Both the position numbers and the translations under genes were made by a program. A stretch of DNA of 64,000 bases, taken from positions 86,367,912 to 86,431,911 of the forward strand of contig CM069436.1 in assembly GCA_035610365.1 (NCBI GenBank), in the 5' to 3' direction. Under the pieces are notes generated by a model that saw only the letters and a program-made list of their open reading frames with translations, ran no database searches and was not told the origin of the DNA. This document shows, piece after piece, positions 1 through 11,676 of this stretch. Source of the stretch: Aquatica leii (lineage: Eukaryota; Arthropoda; Insecta; Coleoptera; Lampyridae). The stretch's first letter is position 1; every line of letters starts with the position of its first letter.

Positions 1-37
1 TAATTACTTTGCGGCTTAAGCAAGCGCTAATATTTAC

Positions 38-232
38 CTTTCCAAAGTAATCGTATCTTTCGGAATCGCTTTGTTTTGTCGACGAATTTCTCCTTAATTG
101 CAAATAAGAAGATACACTTTCGACTTCACTTTGTGGGTTTTTTGCTTTTGGATCACTCGTGCATTCTTGATCTGCAGTCCATTGAGGCTTTACGCGCACC
201 ACTCTTCGATAATTAGTTTCTTCATTTAACAT
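38..232 (-). CDS. Putative first coding exon of an unrecognised host gene (copy A)
   Basis: An ATG at 232 (minus strand) opens 65 uninterrupted codons ending at a good splice donor: GGAAAG at 43-38, then GTAAAT from 37 down. The junction is phase 0. The predicted N-terminus is hydrophilic, begins MLNEETNYRRVV, and contains a Ser-rich stretch (SVSSYLQLRRNSS) and many charged residues. There is no signal peptide, membrane segment or known domain. Without splicing, the frame continues to the window edge. Base use is less AT-rich than its surroundings and the frame is intact in both copies, unlike the transposon remnants here. I do not recognise the protein. Later exons would lie outside the window to the left. 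A chance ORF remains possible. Confidence 0.45.
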
Positions 233-1400
233 TTTTCTATTTATTACTTCGGCGTACGCTTATTAATAGATAAAACCCATTGAAAGTGAACGGATGTTTT
301 AATCATTCTTAATCAAACAAACTACACAACACGACGGTCGCTTTTTGATTAAATTATAGTTAAATTTATTTAATCAATCAACCATCGGGAAGCACTAATG
401 TAGTCGTATTAGTAAGTTAATTAAAATTGAACAGCCACGCAGTAATAACCGATAGTAAAATTAAACATCTGTTTCGACACTAAAAATTTAATTAAAAAAG
501 ACGTTTACGTTAAAAGCGAAATTTGACGGAAATTCGTAAAAAAAAATTTATTGCAATATCGAGCTTGATAGTTATTAGGGTTGAAGTGAACTGTGTTTCT
601 CGGCTCTTTTGATTTCGCGCTCCAAAAGAGGTTTTGCACAGCATCCCCTTGTTTCTATGGATACAAGTTACCTGTATTTTCAGTGGCGTAACAAAGATCG
701 TAATTACCTTACTTTAATTACGTTAATTGTTATGTTTAATTTATATAACCATTTCAAAAACATGATCCAAACAAGCGCATCTGATCTAAGTGTCCTGTTA
801 TATAAGTAATTACAATTTTCACAAAACCAGATGTTTTTAAATAATTAAGTAGAATTAATTACATAATCTAGTTTGAACTTAAGTCGATTTTATTTTACTC
901 TACAATAAAATATGTTGGTATCTTATGTAACTTTATTTCAATGTAATAAATATTGATACAAAACAGATTGCTTAAACCAATATATAAAGTAAATAAACAC
1001 AATGGGTATTATGTATTAATATAAATTAACAATAAAACAACTGAAACGGTGTCCAGCAGCGGATAGGAAACATCGGGCCCCTATTACGTAATTAAGCTTA
1101 GTCAAATACGAAATTGTTAGTTCAGGGCAAATAAAACTTATCTAAGTCAAAAAAAAGGTTTACGTTTTGAAAAACAAATAAACTAACTACTGTTTCCTGA
1201 GATAATTAATGAAACAATAGAAGCATGCAAAAATTGAAAATATATAATATTCAAAAAACTTTTTTTAAAAATAAAACTACTTTGATTCTAAAAGTTTATT
1301 TTTTTCATTAATTCTTTTTAAAAATTTTAAATGAATAAAGTATTATATTATTTTATTTTTTAAGTTTTCACCACCTTCACATGAATTTTATTTTTATTTT
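233..1400. other. AT-rich, no supported gene (copy A)
   Basis: This includes the 5' flank of the minus-strand exon and a 66-codon plus-strand frame (609-809). A single-base indel between the copies changes the start of that frame, so it is not convincing as a gene. No domain or repeat boundary is recognised. Copy B equivalent: 29,154-30,320. Confidence 0.6.
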
Positions 1401-1407
1401 TGAATAA

Positions 1408-1448
1408 ACACGCTACATGTTTTGACTATTCGTCATCATCAGGCGTAT
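1408..1448 (-). ncRNA. Degenerate type-I hammerhead-like motif (copy A)
   Basis: On the minus strand, stem I 5' ATACGC precedes the core CTGATGA (1442-1436). Stem II is GAC/GUC around GAATA. Then comes AAAAC in place of GAAAC, a palindromic stem III (ACATGT), a GUA cleavage triplet, and stem I 3' GCGTGT. Stem I can form six pairs including one G-U. The hammerhead general base G12 is replaced by A (t at 1423 on the plus strand), so cleavage should be abolished or very weak. Such motifs are known from Penelope-like elements. The assignment rests on pattern alone. Confidence 0.55.
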
Positions 1449-2600
1449 ACTACAAAATTAATATGTATAAAATCATTAAAAACATTTTAGTATTACCATT
1501 TCTTTATCGTCAAAAAATAATAAATCTTTATTAGTTAATACTAAAGATAAAAATAATTTATTACATAAATCCAATGTTTACAAATCAAAATGTGGCGACG
1601 CAACGCATTGTGTATAGGACAAAGAAGTCGCAAGTTTTTTATTAGATTTGTTGAAAATATTGTATAAAAAATAATAACATTTTGTTTACATTATTATTTG
1701 CTAATTCGATACTAAATTCTCGTCATTCATTTAATTCTAAACAAGAAATTTTACATATTTGCAATAAAAGCTTGAAACTAAATTATTTAGAAATAAAAAA
1801 AATAATTAAAAAGTACAATTTAAATCACGATTTACGTCTTAACAAAATTTTTAACTTTAAAAATAATATTCTTTTTTTAAATTAGTTTTTTTTTGTTTTC
1901 ATTATTTGTTCTAACCTAGAACATTTCTATTATTAGGCTAATTTTGTAATTTATCTAATTGTCAAACTTCAAATATTTAATTTGATTAGTAAATTTTGGT
2001 AAGTTTATTTATATTGTTTTTTTTTATTTTAATTTTTATCTTCAATAATTTCTGTAATTATTTTTATAGTTTGTAAAGTTCAATATTTAAAGTTTGATTT
2101 TTTAATGTTAATGTAGTAAGTATATTTCCGTTTGAAAACTTATGAAAGTTTCAACGTCAATCAAATTATTTTGCAAATAATAGATTTTTTGTATTGCCAA
2201 CATCGCAAACGTCAATATTCGTTTGTTAGTTACGTAATTGGCAAAAAAAGTTCTAAAGTGGCAAACTAAAAAATAGAAATTTGCATAAAACTAAGTGTTC
2301 AAAGTCAATTATTATATTAGATCGAGTCTGCGACAGGTGGAAGTCATTTAAATAATCTTGATATATAATTAAAATCGATGTTAAAGTTAACGTCAAATTT
2401 AGCAGACTTGGTAATAAATGTAGTACCAACATTATATTTCTAGTGTTTTTTTATTTAAAAAAAAATGTAATTTTATAAAAGACAACAAAGAAAATAATGT
2501 ACGTTACTTTTGTTGTTAGTTTCATAGCATAAACTCTCTCATATGCAACGCGTGGGTGTGCCGCCTAGCGTCGCATCGACGTTCATTATATTATGTTTTA
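1449..2600. other. AT-rich, possible decayed Penelope remnant
   Basis: The frame at 1,682-1,885 (67 codons; LHICNKSLKLNYLEIKKI near its middle) has the Lys/Asn-rich, helix-like look of the region after the RT in Penelope proteins. It lies beside a hammerhead-like motif. That resemblance is weak and the frame breaks in copy B (30,600-30,805). Nothing else was recognised. Confidence 0.25.
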
Positions 2601-2601
2601 C

Positions 2602-2938
2602 TTTTTAAGTTTGGCCAAAATAATGACACCTTCTTTTAGGTTTTTAGGAGATTGGATGAAAGCAACTACTTCAGTAATTTTGCGACATTTTGTGCTCAGG
2701 ATGAACACTTCATCAGGCTCGCTCACACTACGTTCTTAAAGTGCACGATGCACGTGTAACATCATGTTTTTTAATTAAATGTTTTTATTTTGTTTACCTC
2801 AAAAAATTACTTGACTCTGTGTGAGCGAGCCTGATGAAGTGTTCATCCTGAGCACGAAACATCGCAAAATTACTCAAGTAGTTGCTTTCGTCCAACCTCC
2901 TAAAAGAAGGGGTCATTAATTTAGCCAAACTTTAAAAA
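2602..2938. repeat. Large inverted repeat with hammerhead-like cores in both arms (copy A)
   Basis: The arms at about 2,602-2,727 and 2,817-2,938 are imperfect reverse complements around an AT-rich spacer of about 90 bp. The right arm (plus strand) reads CTGATGA at 2831-2837, then a six-pair stem II (GTGTTC/GAGCAC), then GAAAC at 2856-2860. The left arm holds the same core on the minus strand (TCATCAG at 2710-2716) with GAAA changed to AAAA. Neither arm has a full hammerhead: the right arm lacks a good GUH triplet and the left lacks G12. Inverted, truncated pairs like this are typical of Penelope-like insertions. Confidence 0.7.
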
Positions 2939-3284
2939 TAATCGTTACCATCCAAACTGAATTTTTATAGTAATAACTAAAAAATCAAATTAACAAAAAT
3001 TAAAAATTGTCATAGGGATAAGTATTCTAAGTGTAAACTTTTGTAAAAAGCTTTAACTCTAGAATCGCCAAAGAGGTCAGTTTAAGCCTTCGTAAACTTT
3101 AAAACCTTCTAACTATGTGTTTGTTTGAATAAGAAATTAGTTCTAAGACTTCTTTTATCTTTTTGTGATGTAACTTTTTACAAGCTTGTTAGCAAATAAC
3201 TGGCCGAAAAAATACTACGTTAGTGAGAACAATAAAACGTGCCAAAAGCAACATTCCGAATTCTGTGAAAAAACAAAGCCAGAC

Positions 3285-3720
3285 CAAAGAAAAGTATATT
3301 ACTTTCAAGTACATTTCACCCCAACGTAGTAACAGATAATTTAGCAAAAAAAAACCAGAAACGATAGTATATTATAATAAAACCAAGTGTGAAGTGAAGG
3401 TAGTGAACCAAGTAGGAAAAAACATTCCTGTAAAGCAGGTTTACGTAAATGACCCGTCTACGTTTTTTATAGCATACTGGACCTTGTTGTAACCGACAGT
3501 AAGATCATTTATAAAGCTGCAAGTGACAAAAATATGTTAAGAAAAGACTTTATTTTGGAACTCACTTTGGAACTCAGCCAAGACCACATCAAAAAAAAGT
3601 AAACTCCTGAAAGCCTGCGACAATACAAACGGTCAAACGGGTTCACAAAATTGACACAAGTGCTAAATTTATAATGCAAGAAAAACAAAACAAAGAAAAT
3701 CAATTAATCAAAATTGTAGA
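3285..3720 (+). pseudogene. piggyBac-type transposase remnant, C-terminal half (copy A)
   Basis: Conceptual translation across frameshifts gives, in order, a LSSTFHPNVV block, YYNKTKCEVKVVNQVG, VFYSILDLVVTDSKIIYK, and KDFILELTLELSQ followed by an in-frame stop. This is the order of the end of the DDE_Tnp_1_7 domain of piggyBac transposases: the D-Q-M-type segment, then a helix ending in xIIYK, then a RKDFxxxLxxEL helix. The N-terminal part and the zinc-ribbon tail are missing. It is a different piggyBac lineage from the element at 13,667-15,824 and on the opposite strand. No TTAA-bounded ends were identified. Confidence 0.75.
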
Positions 3721-4174
3721 AAACGACAACTTTTCAGTATTTATTAACTAAAATGAAGAAACGTTAGTAAATACAATAAAATTCTAAAAAAGCTAAAAGA
3801 ACGTTATATAGACATCATTATTGCAAAATCGAACATCACAATACGTCAGGTTGTGCAAAAGCGGGATGGTAATTAGGTAGCCTTAACGTAGATGGCATAG
3901 CTGAGTAAATGATTTGGTTGTTATTTTAAGTTTAACGCTAAAACTTTGACTGCTAAATACTTACGAGAATTGTGCTTAAGATGGCATACTCAGGTAAGAT
4001 GACATAATAACTATAACCGTTCAAATATACGCGCCACAAGTACATAATCGACTTTCACACATCGGCTGACAGATGGCGTGATTACTCAAAACTTGCCCGC
4101 CTGCTTGCGTTGTTTGGATGTGGTGTGCATTGTTTTGATTTCGTCACTCAAAAATATTATTTTTTATCTATCAG

Positions 4175-4368
4175 GTAAGTTTTTTTGTTGTATTCGACTA
4201 CTTTAATATGAACTGTGGTTAATATGAGTTATGAATATTGAAAAATCATTACAGTAACCTTCAAATTTTTAAGTTGCAAAAGACGGCAAATATTTTTTAC
4301 CTTGTAGGGTACGATCTTACTCTGAATTTCTTCTGTGTAAAAAAAATGATGTTTTAGTTTTTTTTCAG
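4175..4368 (+). other. 5'-UTR intron of the pogo/Tigger remnant (copy A)
   Basis: A strong donor (CAG|GTAAGT at 4172-4180) and a polypyrimidine tract ending TTTTTTTTCAG at 4368 bracket 194 bp. The transposase ATG begins two bases after the acceptor. Copy B equivalent: 33,099-33,292. Confidence 0.55.
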
Positions 4369-4369
4369 A

Positions 4370-6060
4370 ATGCCCGGCAACTATCAGGAAAGTCTACGCG
4401 TTAAAGTCATTGAAAACGTCAAAGAAAAGATCGAGTGGTTTAAGGCGTCTTAAACATTCAATGTGCCGCAGGCTACACTACGTCGTCACTTTGTAAATGT
4501 TCCTGTGAATCCTAGCTGTTTCCAACCTTTGAATCGATCATAGAGATTCTTTAGGTTTATTACCAGTGATGTCAGAAAACTAGCATAACAATTTGCAAAA
4601 AAAGCAGGAGCGTCTCATAGATTCGATGAAGATACACAAATGAGAGGTTGGGATTGGCTAAAAGGGTTTAGAAAGCGTAACACCTCCATCTCATTGAGAG
4701 TCCCTAAAGCCACTTCTGCAGCAAGAACAAGAGCTTTTAATAAACCGCAGGGCATAAACTTCTCTGAATTGTTATAAAAGTTGGTGACCGATAATGATAT
4801 TTTTCCCTCAAAAATTTACAGCAAGGATGAATATGGCCTCAGCACCGTCCAAAAACCACCAAAAATATTTTCACAGAAGAGGAAAAAGCAAGTTAGTGCA
4901 TTGACAAGTGCAGAACGAGACCAGCATGTCTCTATCGCTGTCTGTGCTAATATTGCTGGAAAGTTCGTTCCGCCTGCAATGATTATCCCTAGAAAAAACC
5001 TGAATATTTTGATGGTTCACCTCTAGGAACCTTGCAGCTATGTTATGAAACTGAATGGTTGGAGACTTATTTGTCAAATGGGTGAGACATTTTGTCAGTT
5101 TTACTCGCTCCAACCCTACAAACAAAGTTTTTTGATTCTCCATGGCCACAATAGCCACAACAACTTAAAAACACTAGAATTTGCTTAGACCAATGGATTC
5201 ATATTGCTGTTTCTACCGCCGCATTACACCCATAAAATACAGCATCTAGACGTCTCATTTTTTGGATCACTTAATGCATGTTACAACCGTGAAATGACCA
5301 CCTGGCTAAAAATGCACCTTAGTAAAACTTCACCAAGTCGCCAGTATTTTTGGGAGAGCATACGGAAGCGCTGCCTCGGTTGAACACATAACAAGTGGCT
5401 TTGAAAAAACTAGAATGTATCCGTTAAACACACTTGTTTTTCCGGATCACGTGTTTCTGCCTAGCGAAGTGACTAAAAATGTTATTGAAATTGATACGGA
5501 CGACAAAAGCCGCAAGGAAGAAAATGATCAAGAACTTACTGGATCAGTATCACCTTAATCCTAAAGATGTTGTTGGACCTTCTTCGTCGACCACAGCACA
5601 GCATGCAATAGATTCTTCAACAGTCAATTTAAATGAGCGTAACCGCCAAGTCCAGTAGATTTTAAGTAAGATTTTACCATTTCGCAAATCAGTGTCTACG
5701 GGTCAAGCCTGAAACACGAAGAGGAAAATCACTGGCTCTCGGGTTCTGACAGGCACTCCTTTTATAGACGAAGTTAAGACCCAAGTCCAAAATAAAAAGA
5801 AGAAGGAAAATTGCAAGAGCCTTAGAATTCGAAAGCAGATGAAGCGTATTATTCTTAAGGATAACTCAGATACCAAACTTGTGGAAGATTTTAGTCAGAA
5901 CACTGATGATGTGGATGAATCTGATGCTGCATGCCTTTATTGTAAGAAATTGTATAGCAAAGCAAGAGAGCATTGTTTATGTTGTAAGCAATAGTGCCAC
6001 AATCTATGTGCTTGCGTTGCACCAAGAACTAAGGTGCTCAAATTTTTCGTTATTATGTTA
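4370..6060 (+). pseudogene. pogo/Tigger-type DDE transposase pseudogene (copy A)
   Basis: The start ATG follows a splice acceptor. The order of segments is: an N-terminal basic helix-turn-helix region (MPGNYQESLRVKVIENVKEK), a CENP-B-like HTH block with WDWLKGFRKRNTSISLR at about 4,650, and the catalytic block with the first Asp (YSKDEYGLSTVQKPPKIF; family form YNVDESG). Next come VSALTSAERDQ and VPPAMIIPRKN, then broken pieces around FDSPWPQ and a Ser/Lys-rich linker. The C-terminal Cys-rich finger at 5,930-6,020 contains CLYCKKLYS and CLCCKQ. At least ten stops and frameshifts destroy the frame. Length matches a full pogo-like transposase (about 550 codons). Known role of the family: cut-and-paste transposition into TA. 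Confidence 0.88.
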
Positions 6061-6074
6061 AAATTTTTTAATTA

Positions 6075-7440
6075 GTTATAGGAGGATTGCAGGTGATACT
6101 CGTCAGTTAGTAAGATCGTTAGTTAAATCCAAACTAAATCGCAAGAAAGCTATGACATGTAAAGTCTTAAAATAATTACTAGAGAAAGGATATAAGCGAA
6201 TAACGATCATATTTAATAGTATCTTAAGACTGAACCATTTCCCATGAAAAAAAGCTAAAATAATACTCATATTTAAACCAGGAAAGTCGTCTGACGAATT
6301 GTCATCATATCGTCCTATCAGCTTGTTAACAATAGTATCTAAAGTGTTTGAATAACTTTTACTTAGAAGAATCAAACCAATCCTCATAGATAACGAACTT
6401 ATACTCAGACCATAAATTTGGTTTTTAGAGAAGAACATGCCACCATCAAATAAGTCCACAAAGAAAAGAAACATTGTTCCACTGCCTTCCACCAAGGAAA
6501 ACTTGCGACACTCTTACTTCCAACTGCTCAAATCCTATTTAAATAACACAGATTTTCCAGTGAAGTTACAAGATGAGCTAACGAAACTATACTCTACTAA
6601 CTACGAGGTACCATAGAGAAGTATTTTAGAACCTATGCTGTACCTACTATACACGACAGACTTTCCTACCACCGACCACACAACCACGGCTACATTTGCA
6701 AACGATACTGCAATTCTTGCAACTCACGAAAATCCCGCTATTGCAAGAAATCTGAAACCTGACTCAGTCAAGTGCATGACTGGCTCCAACTTCGGCGTAT
6801 AAAAGCAAATGAAACCAAAACCATACAAATTATCTTTAAACTCAGATAAGAAACGTGTCAACTAGTAACCTTTAACAACGCACTATTTCCGCAAGCAGAA
6901 GACGTCAGATACTTTGGTATGCACCTCGAGCGCAGACTAACCTGGAAAAAACACAAACTCAGCAAACCAAAGCAACTGAGCCTAAAATCACTAAACTACA
7001 CTGGCTATTAAGGCAGAACTCCAAGCTAGCATTACATAACAAGGTACTCCTCTAAAAAGCATCCTTAAGCCTATCTGGACATATGGGCTGCAGCTATGGG
7101 AAATCACAAGCAACTCCAATTTGGAAATTTTGCCAAGATTCCAGCCTAAAACTCTGAGAACAATAGCAACTGTTCCGTGGTACGTTAGAAACAAAGTCAT
7201 CCTTCTGGATATTCAAGTGAAACTACTGAAAAACGAAGTGCGCGAGTGCAGGGTATATCACACGATTAGAAACTCATATAAACTTGCTGTAAATCTGCTG
7301 GATAACAGCAATGAACTGCACAGACTAAGGAGGCTTAAACTCTTGGATCTTCTGGACCGACATAAGTCAGACTTGTGCATCATACTACCCGTATATATAG
7401 TCAATAAGTAACTCTCGGAGGAGTCCTCCAATGAAGCTTC
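6075..7440 (+). pseudogene. Jockey-type LINE reverse transcriptase remnant (copy A)
   Basis: Conceptual translation with stops and shifts shows non-LTR RT motifs: IIFNSILRLNHFP, then IFKPGKSSDELSSYRPISLL (RT block 2), then ATFANDTAILATHENP (degraded FADDT catalytic box, Asp to Asn) near 6,690. The C-terminal region is LKPIWTYGLQLWEITSNSN and FQPKTLRTIATVPWYVRN. The endonuclease ORF and ORF1 are absent, as in a 5'-truncated LINE. The remnant begins right after the pogo pseudogene. The 96-codon open stretch at 7,121-7,411 is the real C-terminal part. Confidence 0.85.
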
Positions 7441-8014
7441 AAACAAGAAACGAATTGAAACTGCAAACCAAATCAGAAATCTGCCAACATATGTTTTGGT
7501 AAAGTAAAATAACCACTAAAAATAAGAATGAGTAAACACAAAACTAAGTCATAGGACAAGATAAACGAAGTAAAGCAACGCTTTGAGTAAATCAAAATGT
7601 TGACATTTTACAAGGAAACTTCAAAAAAGATTCATGTGAATTTAGCGGCTTAGCATAGCTTTATAAAATCGTGCGTCATCTACTTGTTTTATGACGTAAA
7701 TTGAATGTAAAAGCAATCGATGCTTGTGGCAAGAATCGCTGAAATATAATGCACATTTACGTTTTGTGGTTAAGCTTAAATTTTTTGTCACATCTAGCAT
7801 TTATTACTACCTACTAAATTATGAGATTGACACGTGATATTGACTCTTTTGGAAGTCAAATCCGTAATGTGTTATTGGGAAATATTTGTCGTGAAATAGT
7901 CAGGCTTAGTAATTTAATGGGAAAAATAACGAAACCTTGCTTATAAACTATAAATATAATATAAACACTAGCGCGCGTCGTGTTTCAAGATTTGTTGTAT
8001 AAAATGCCAAATTC
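7441..8014. other. No recognised feature between LINE remnant and direct repeat
   Basis: AT-rich DNA without a supported frame; probably the decayed 3' part of the LINE or flanking DNA. Copy B equivalent: 36,371-36,940. Confidence 0.5.
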
Positions 8015-8098
8015 CAATGTTACCAACTGAATTTAAAACAAATGTTGCAAAATCTATACAAAGCATTGAGCAATGAAAGACTTTTAACACAACAAATC
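8015..8098 (+). repeat. Direct repeat, left unit (copy A)
   Basis: This unit and 9,182-9,272 share CAATGTTACCAACTGAATTT and then a diverged stretch that could encode similar peptides (QNLYKALSNERLLTQQ here, QNLYKEMNHKKLLTEH there). The roughly 1.08 kb between them is purine-rich with no open frame. The origin is unknown: an eroded retroelement with a repeated segment, or two fragments of one family. Copy B units: 36,941-37,024 and 38,110-38,200. Confidence 0.6.
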
Positions 8099-9181
8099 CT
8101 CTGCAGCAACATAAAAACCTGGGAAGTAGACACTAGCTGAAATGAAGAACACTAATTTAAGCATACGCTAAAGATAGAACTCTAAAATCGACGACTTAAA
8201 TACAACACCAAAAAACGTAAACTAAAAATTATTTCCCCGCTCACTATTACCAATCGGATTATCTAAAAGTCGCATGAAGCAAAGTTATACTTTCAAGAAC
8301 TAAATAAATTCCAACCGACAGGAAAAGAGGTATCAAAAACGAGATACTCGTTGCAAAGTCGATTCTATCAATCAATCAACGCAGTCCCATAGACTATACC
8401 GATTAATAATCTAAAACAAACATAGAGAAGAAAGAAAAGGTATAAGAAAGAAAAAAGTTTAGACCACAGTCAATGACAACGCCTTAAAATCCCATAAAAC
8501 CCTAGCTCATAAATGCAGAAACAATCCTGCATATAATCCCAAAAAACTACAGAAACTCAAGAAGTAGAAAGAAAAACCAAGCATAAATTTCTAGCAGACC
8601 TTAAATGTTTATATGCGGATTCAGAATAAAAATAGTCAAGAACAAAAAGTAATACAGTTATGCCATAAAATCGTTGACAGTATAAGATTCTTCTCAACAA
8701 AAAAAAACACAAAATCACTAAGGATTTAAGAAAAGCAATTTAATGAAAAAATCTCAAGCAAAACTCTGATTAAAAGTCGATACAAGTCAATTTACCTAAA
8801 AGGCAGAAAAACATAGCGTAATCCAAAGACCAATGACTGATCTCAAAATGCCGACCAAGCGAAAGTACGTAAAGTACAAAGAACGCCCTTGCAATCACTT
8901 TCAAGTTCCAAACCAAACACAACAAAACAAAACTAACTAAACCCGATGAAGCAAAAGAATGAAGAAAAAAAAGAAAGAAGCATAATTTCAGTAAACACTA
9001 AAAAGAAAAGATTTACCAAAAAAATGGACGACCAAGCCTACGTGCGTAAATAACAGCCCAACAAGGCGAACCTGAAAGAAAAACAAGAATAAAGAAGAAT
9101 GGTTGACACATAAAAAAAGACTGAAATGAAAGGGTAAGAAAGATAAATAATATTTTTTCCGAAAGAAAGAAGAGAAAACTG

Positions 9182-9272
9182 CAATGTTACCAACTGAATT
9201 TAAAAGGAATGATCGAATGATTCAAAATTTATACAAAGAGATGAACCATAAAAAACTTTTAACAGAACATAC
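9182..9272 (+). repeat. Direct repeat, right unit (copy A)
   Basis: Partner of 8,015-8,098. It continues into TAWLNSQFTFLV before the frame closes. Confidence 0.6.
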
Positions 9273-9289
9273 TGCATGGTTAAATTCTT

Positions 9290-10440
9290 AGTTTACATTT
9301 TTAGTTTCAAAGTCTAAAATTTTTAATCAAATTCTTTGACTTTGTTTTGTTTATTATTGTGTTTAATTGTATAATTTGTTTTATTTATTCTGTTTAATTA
9401 ATAAACGTTTTAAATAATTTCTTAGTTACGTCAATTCTAGAATGTATACTTCTATAAACATAATAAAACCAAACTATAAAAACCCATACCAAAATAATTT
9501 TAAACAAATTGAAAAAGTAGCACAACACACATCATAGTTGGTAGATATTTTCTCTTGTGTTGTTAAGTATTAATTAAAGCGTTTATATTCAATCAAACAA
9601 TTTGTAATATAAATATACAGCATATTTAAAATACCCAAACATGTTTTCAAAATATACTCTGACATATTTAAACCGTAAAACAAATTACTTAAATAACTTT
9701 TAGAATAACTAAAAATTTGTATTAATCTAAAAGAATATTATTTAATTACTTTAAAGTTTCCCAAAAAATTTTTAAATTTAATATAAACACAAATTATAAT
9801 CGAATGTTATTGTAGTAGAAAATGACACCAAACAAAATATTCCCTTATTTTGATTTTTAATAATTTCTACCTACCGGTAACTTCCGAGTGTTTTCCTTCA
9901 ACGTAAACCTTGAATAATAAAAGTTTTATTTGAAAATTCATTTCCTTCTTAAAAGCTTTCATGTCGTAACTCCTTAACTCAAAATAGAAGAAATGTCTAT
10001 TGAACGACGTACGAAGCATATAACTACTACTAAAGATATACTTTTTCCTATTTCTATTGAATTATCTATCTATCGTTCTTATATACATATGTATATAGCG
10101 TATAAACATTTGAGTAACTAATGAAACACGGCTGCTCGGTAAAAAGCCAAAACTTAATTAAAGTTTATTACGATAAAATCAAAGACATTTTTTTGCATAT
10201 CTTTAATTGCTAACATAAATCAACAACCATATTTCTACAAAATTCCGACTTATTACACAGAACTTTACATCACACAAAGTTATTTTTCAACAAGAGTTGA
10301 CATTTCATTTCTTAAGAAGATTTATTTTTATTTAAAATACAAGAATTTTACACGAAAACATTTTTCCTTTAAAATAAAAAGAATGCGTGTGTACTAATAA
10401 ATTTAAAATATTCCATTACTATATACGTTTTGTTAAATTT
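9290..10440. other. AT-rich, no supported gene
   Basis: No frame or repeat structure was recognised. A plain AT-rich spacer leads into the BEL/Pao remnant. Copy B equivalent: 38,215-39,370. Confidence 0.5.
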
Positions 10441-10505
10441 TTATTAATGACTGTCAGAAACCGTAAGAAGAGCGAATCTATTAAAGTTGAATAAATGACC
10501 TAAAT

Positions 10506-11560
10506 ATGACACTAGTTGCAAGTTGCAAGGTAGTGGACAATGAGATTTATGAACTTTTATTGGAAGGTGCAACTGATGCCGAACTTGAGAGTGATGTGGA
10601 GAGTCGTGATATGAATTTCTTAAATATTCAGCGACATAGGTACCTACCTACATTTGAAGTTTTCGGAAAACCACAGGTAGGCGCAAATTGAAATTACCTC
10701 GAATATAACAGGTTGGCCCTCTGAGCCCAGTTTAGAAAGGTACATAAAGATAATGCTATTGATATACATAACCAAATAGAGTATTTAGTACAAGCCACAG
10801 TACCAAAGAGTACGGCAAGGCAACTAGTCGAGAGCTACTCAGCCATAAGTGAGAATTAAGAAAAAATAGAGAGCGTGAAAAGTAAATTTGGTTGAAAAGA
10901 TCATCTACATGTGAGAAATCATATTTTAACTAGATCTACTTCAAAACAGAAAATGGATATTGCCACTCATTACAATCAAATTGAGACCCAGTTACGAGCA
11001 CTCAAAAGATTGAGCATAACATCTGACAAACGTTCGACTATACTATTTCCATTAATAGAATCGTGTTTGCGAAATTAGTTACTGAAGGTTTGGCAACGAG
11101 GTTTGACGGTTCTGCAGATTCTAAATAAACTTCATCTCCTCTAAAAGCTCAACTTAAAAAAATCATGTTTTTTTCCAGACAGAAGGTAGAGAACGAACAG
11201 CAGAAAGCCTTGGGAGCTGACGGGTTTGGTTTGTCGGAAAAAATGTTTTTTACCAAAATAGAGTCATGCTAGAAATAAGCAAATTCAAAAAACATTTTTG
11301 AAGGTTCGACAGCTACGGGGTTTATGAATTGTGAACCTGCAGGTTGTGTATTTTGCGCGAGGTCTCACGATAGTGAAATGTGTTTTAAAGCGCAGAAAAT
11401 CACGCACTCTCAAAAAATGAATGCACTTTCGAAAAAGAAGACCTGTTTTCATTGTTTAAAGTTAGATTATCAATCTAAAAAATGAATTTGTTCGTATGTG
11501 GCTTGAATGTGTCCTGATTTGCCGACTCACAAGCATACCGAGAAACCGCACGTCGACAAC
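10506..11560 (+). pseudogene. BEL/Pao retrotransposon gag remnant (copy A)
   Basis: The first 61 codons are open (MTLVASCKVVDNEIYELLL...). Then a broken frame matches the DUF1759-type Pao gag region (FRKVHKDNAIDIHNQIEYLV, QATVPKSTARQLVESY). A zinc knuckle near 11,340-11,395 reads CVFCARSHDSEMCF (C-x2-C-x3-H-x4-C). A second Cys/His cluster follows near 11,440-11,540 (KTCFHCLKLDY...CPDLPTHKH). In the family this protein forms the particle and binds RNA. Several stops and shifts make it inactive. The downstream protease and RT are in the expected order. Confidence 0.85.
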
Positions 11561-11676
11561 GGCAGTGTGCTTTTGAGTGATACCACAGACTTAACATTAG
11601 CCAACTGTACTAGCACGCAGGTGTTCCTGCAAACTCTACGACTGACTTTGAAGAAAGAGAATAATTAGTGGTTTGA

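Noticed and set aside
609-809. 66-codon frame, also in copy B (29,513-29,731) with a different start
   Set aside because: A one-base indel between copies changes its N-terminus, it has no domain, and identity between copies is no evidence of selection here.
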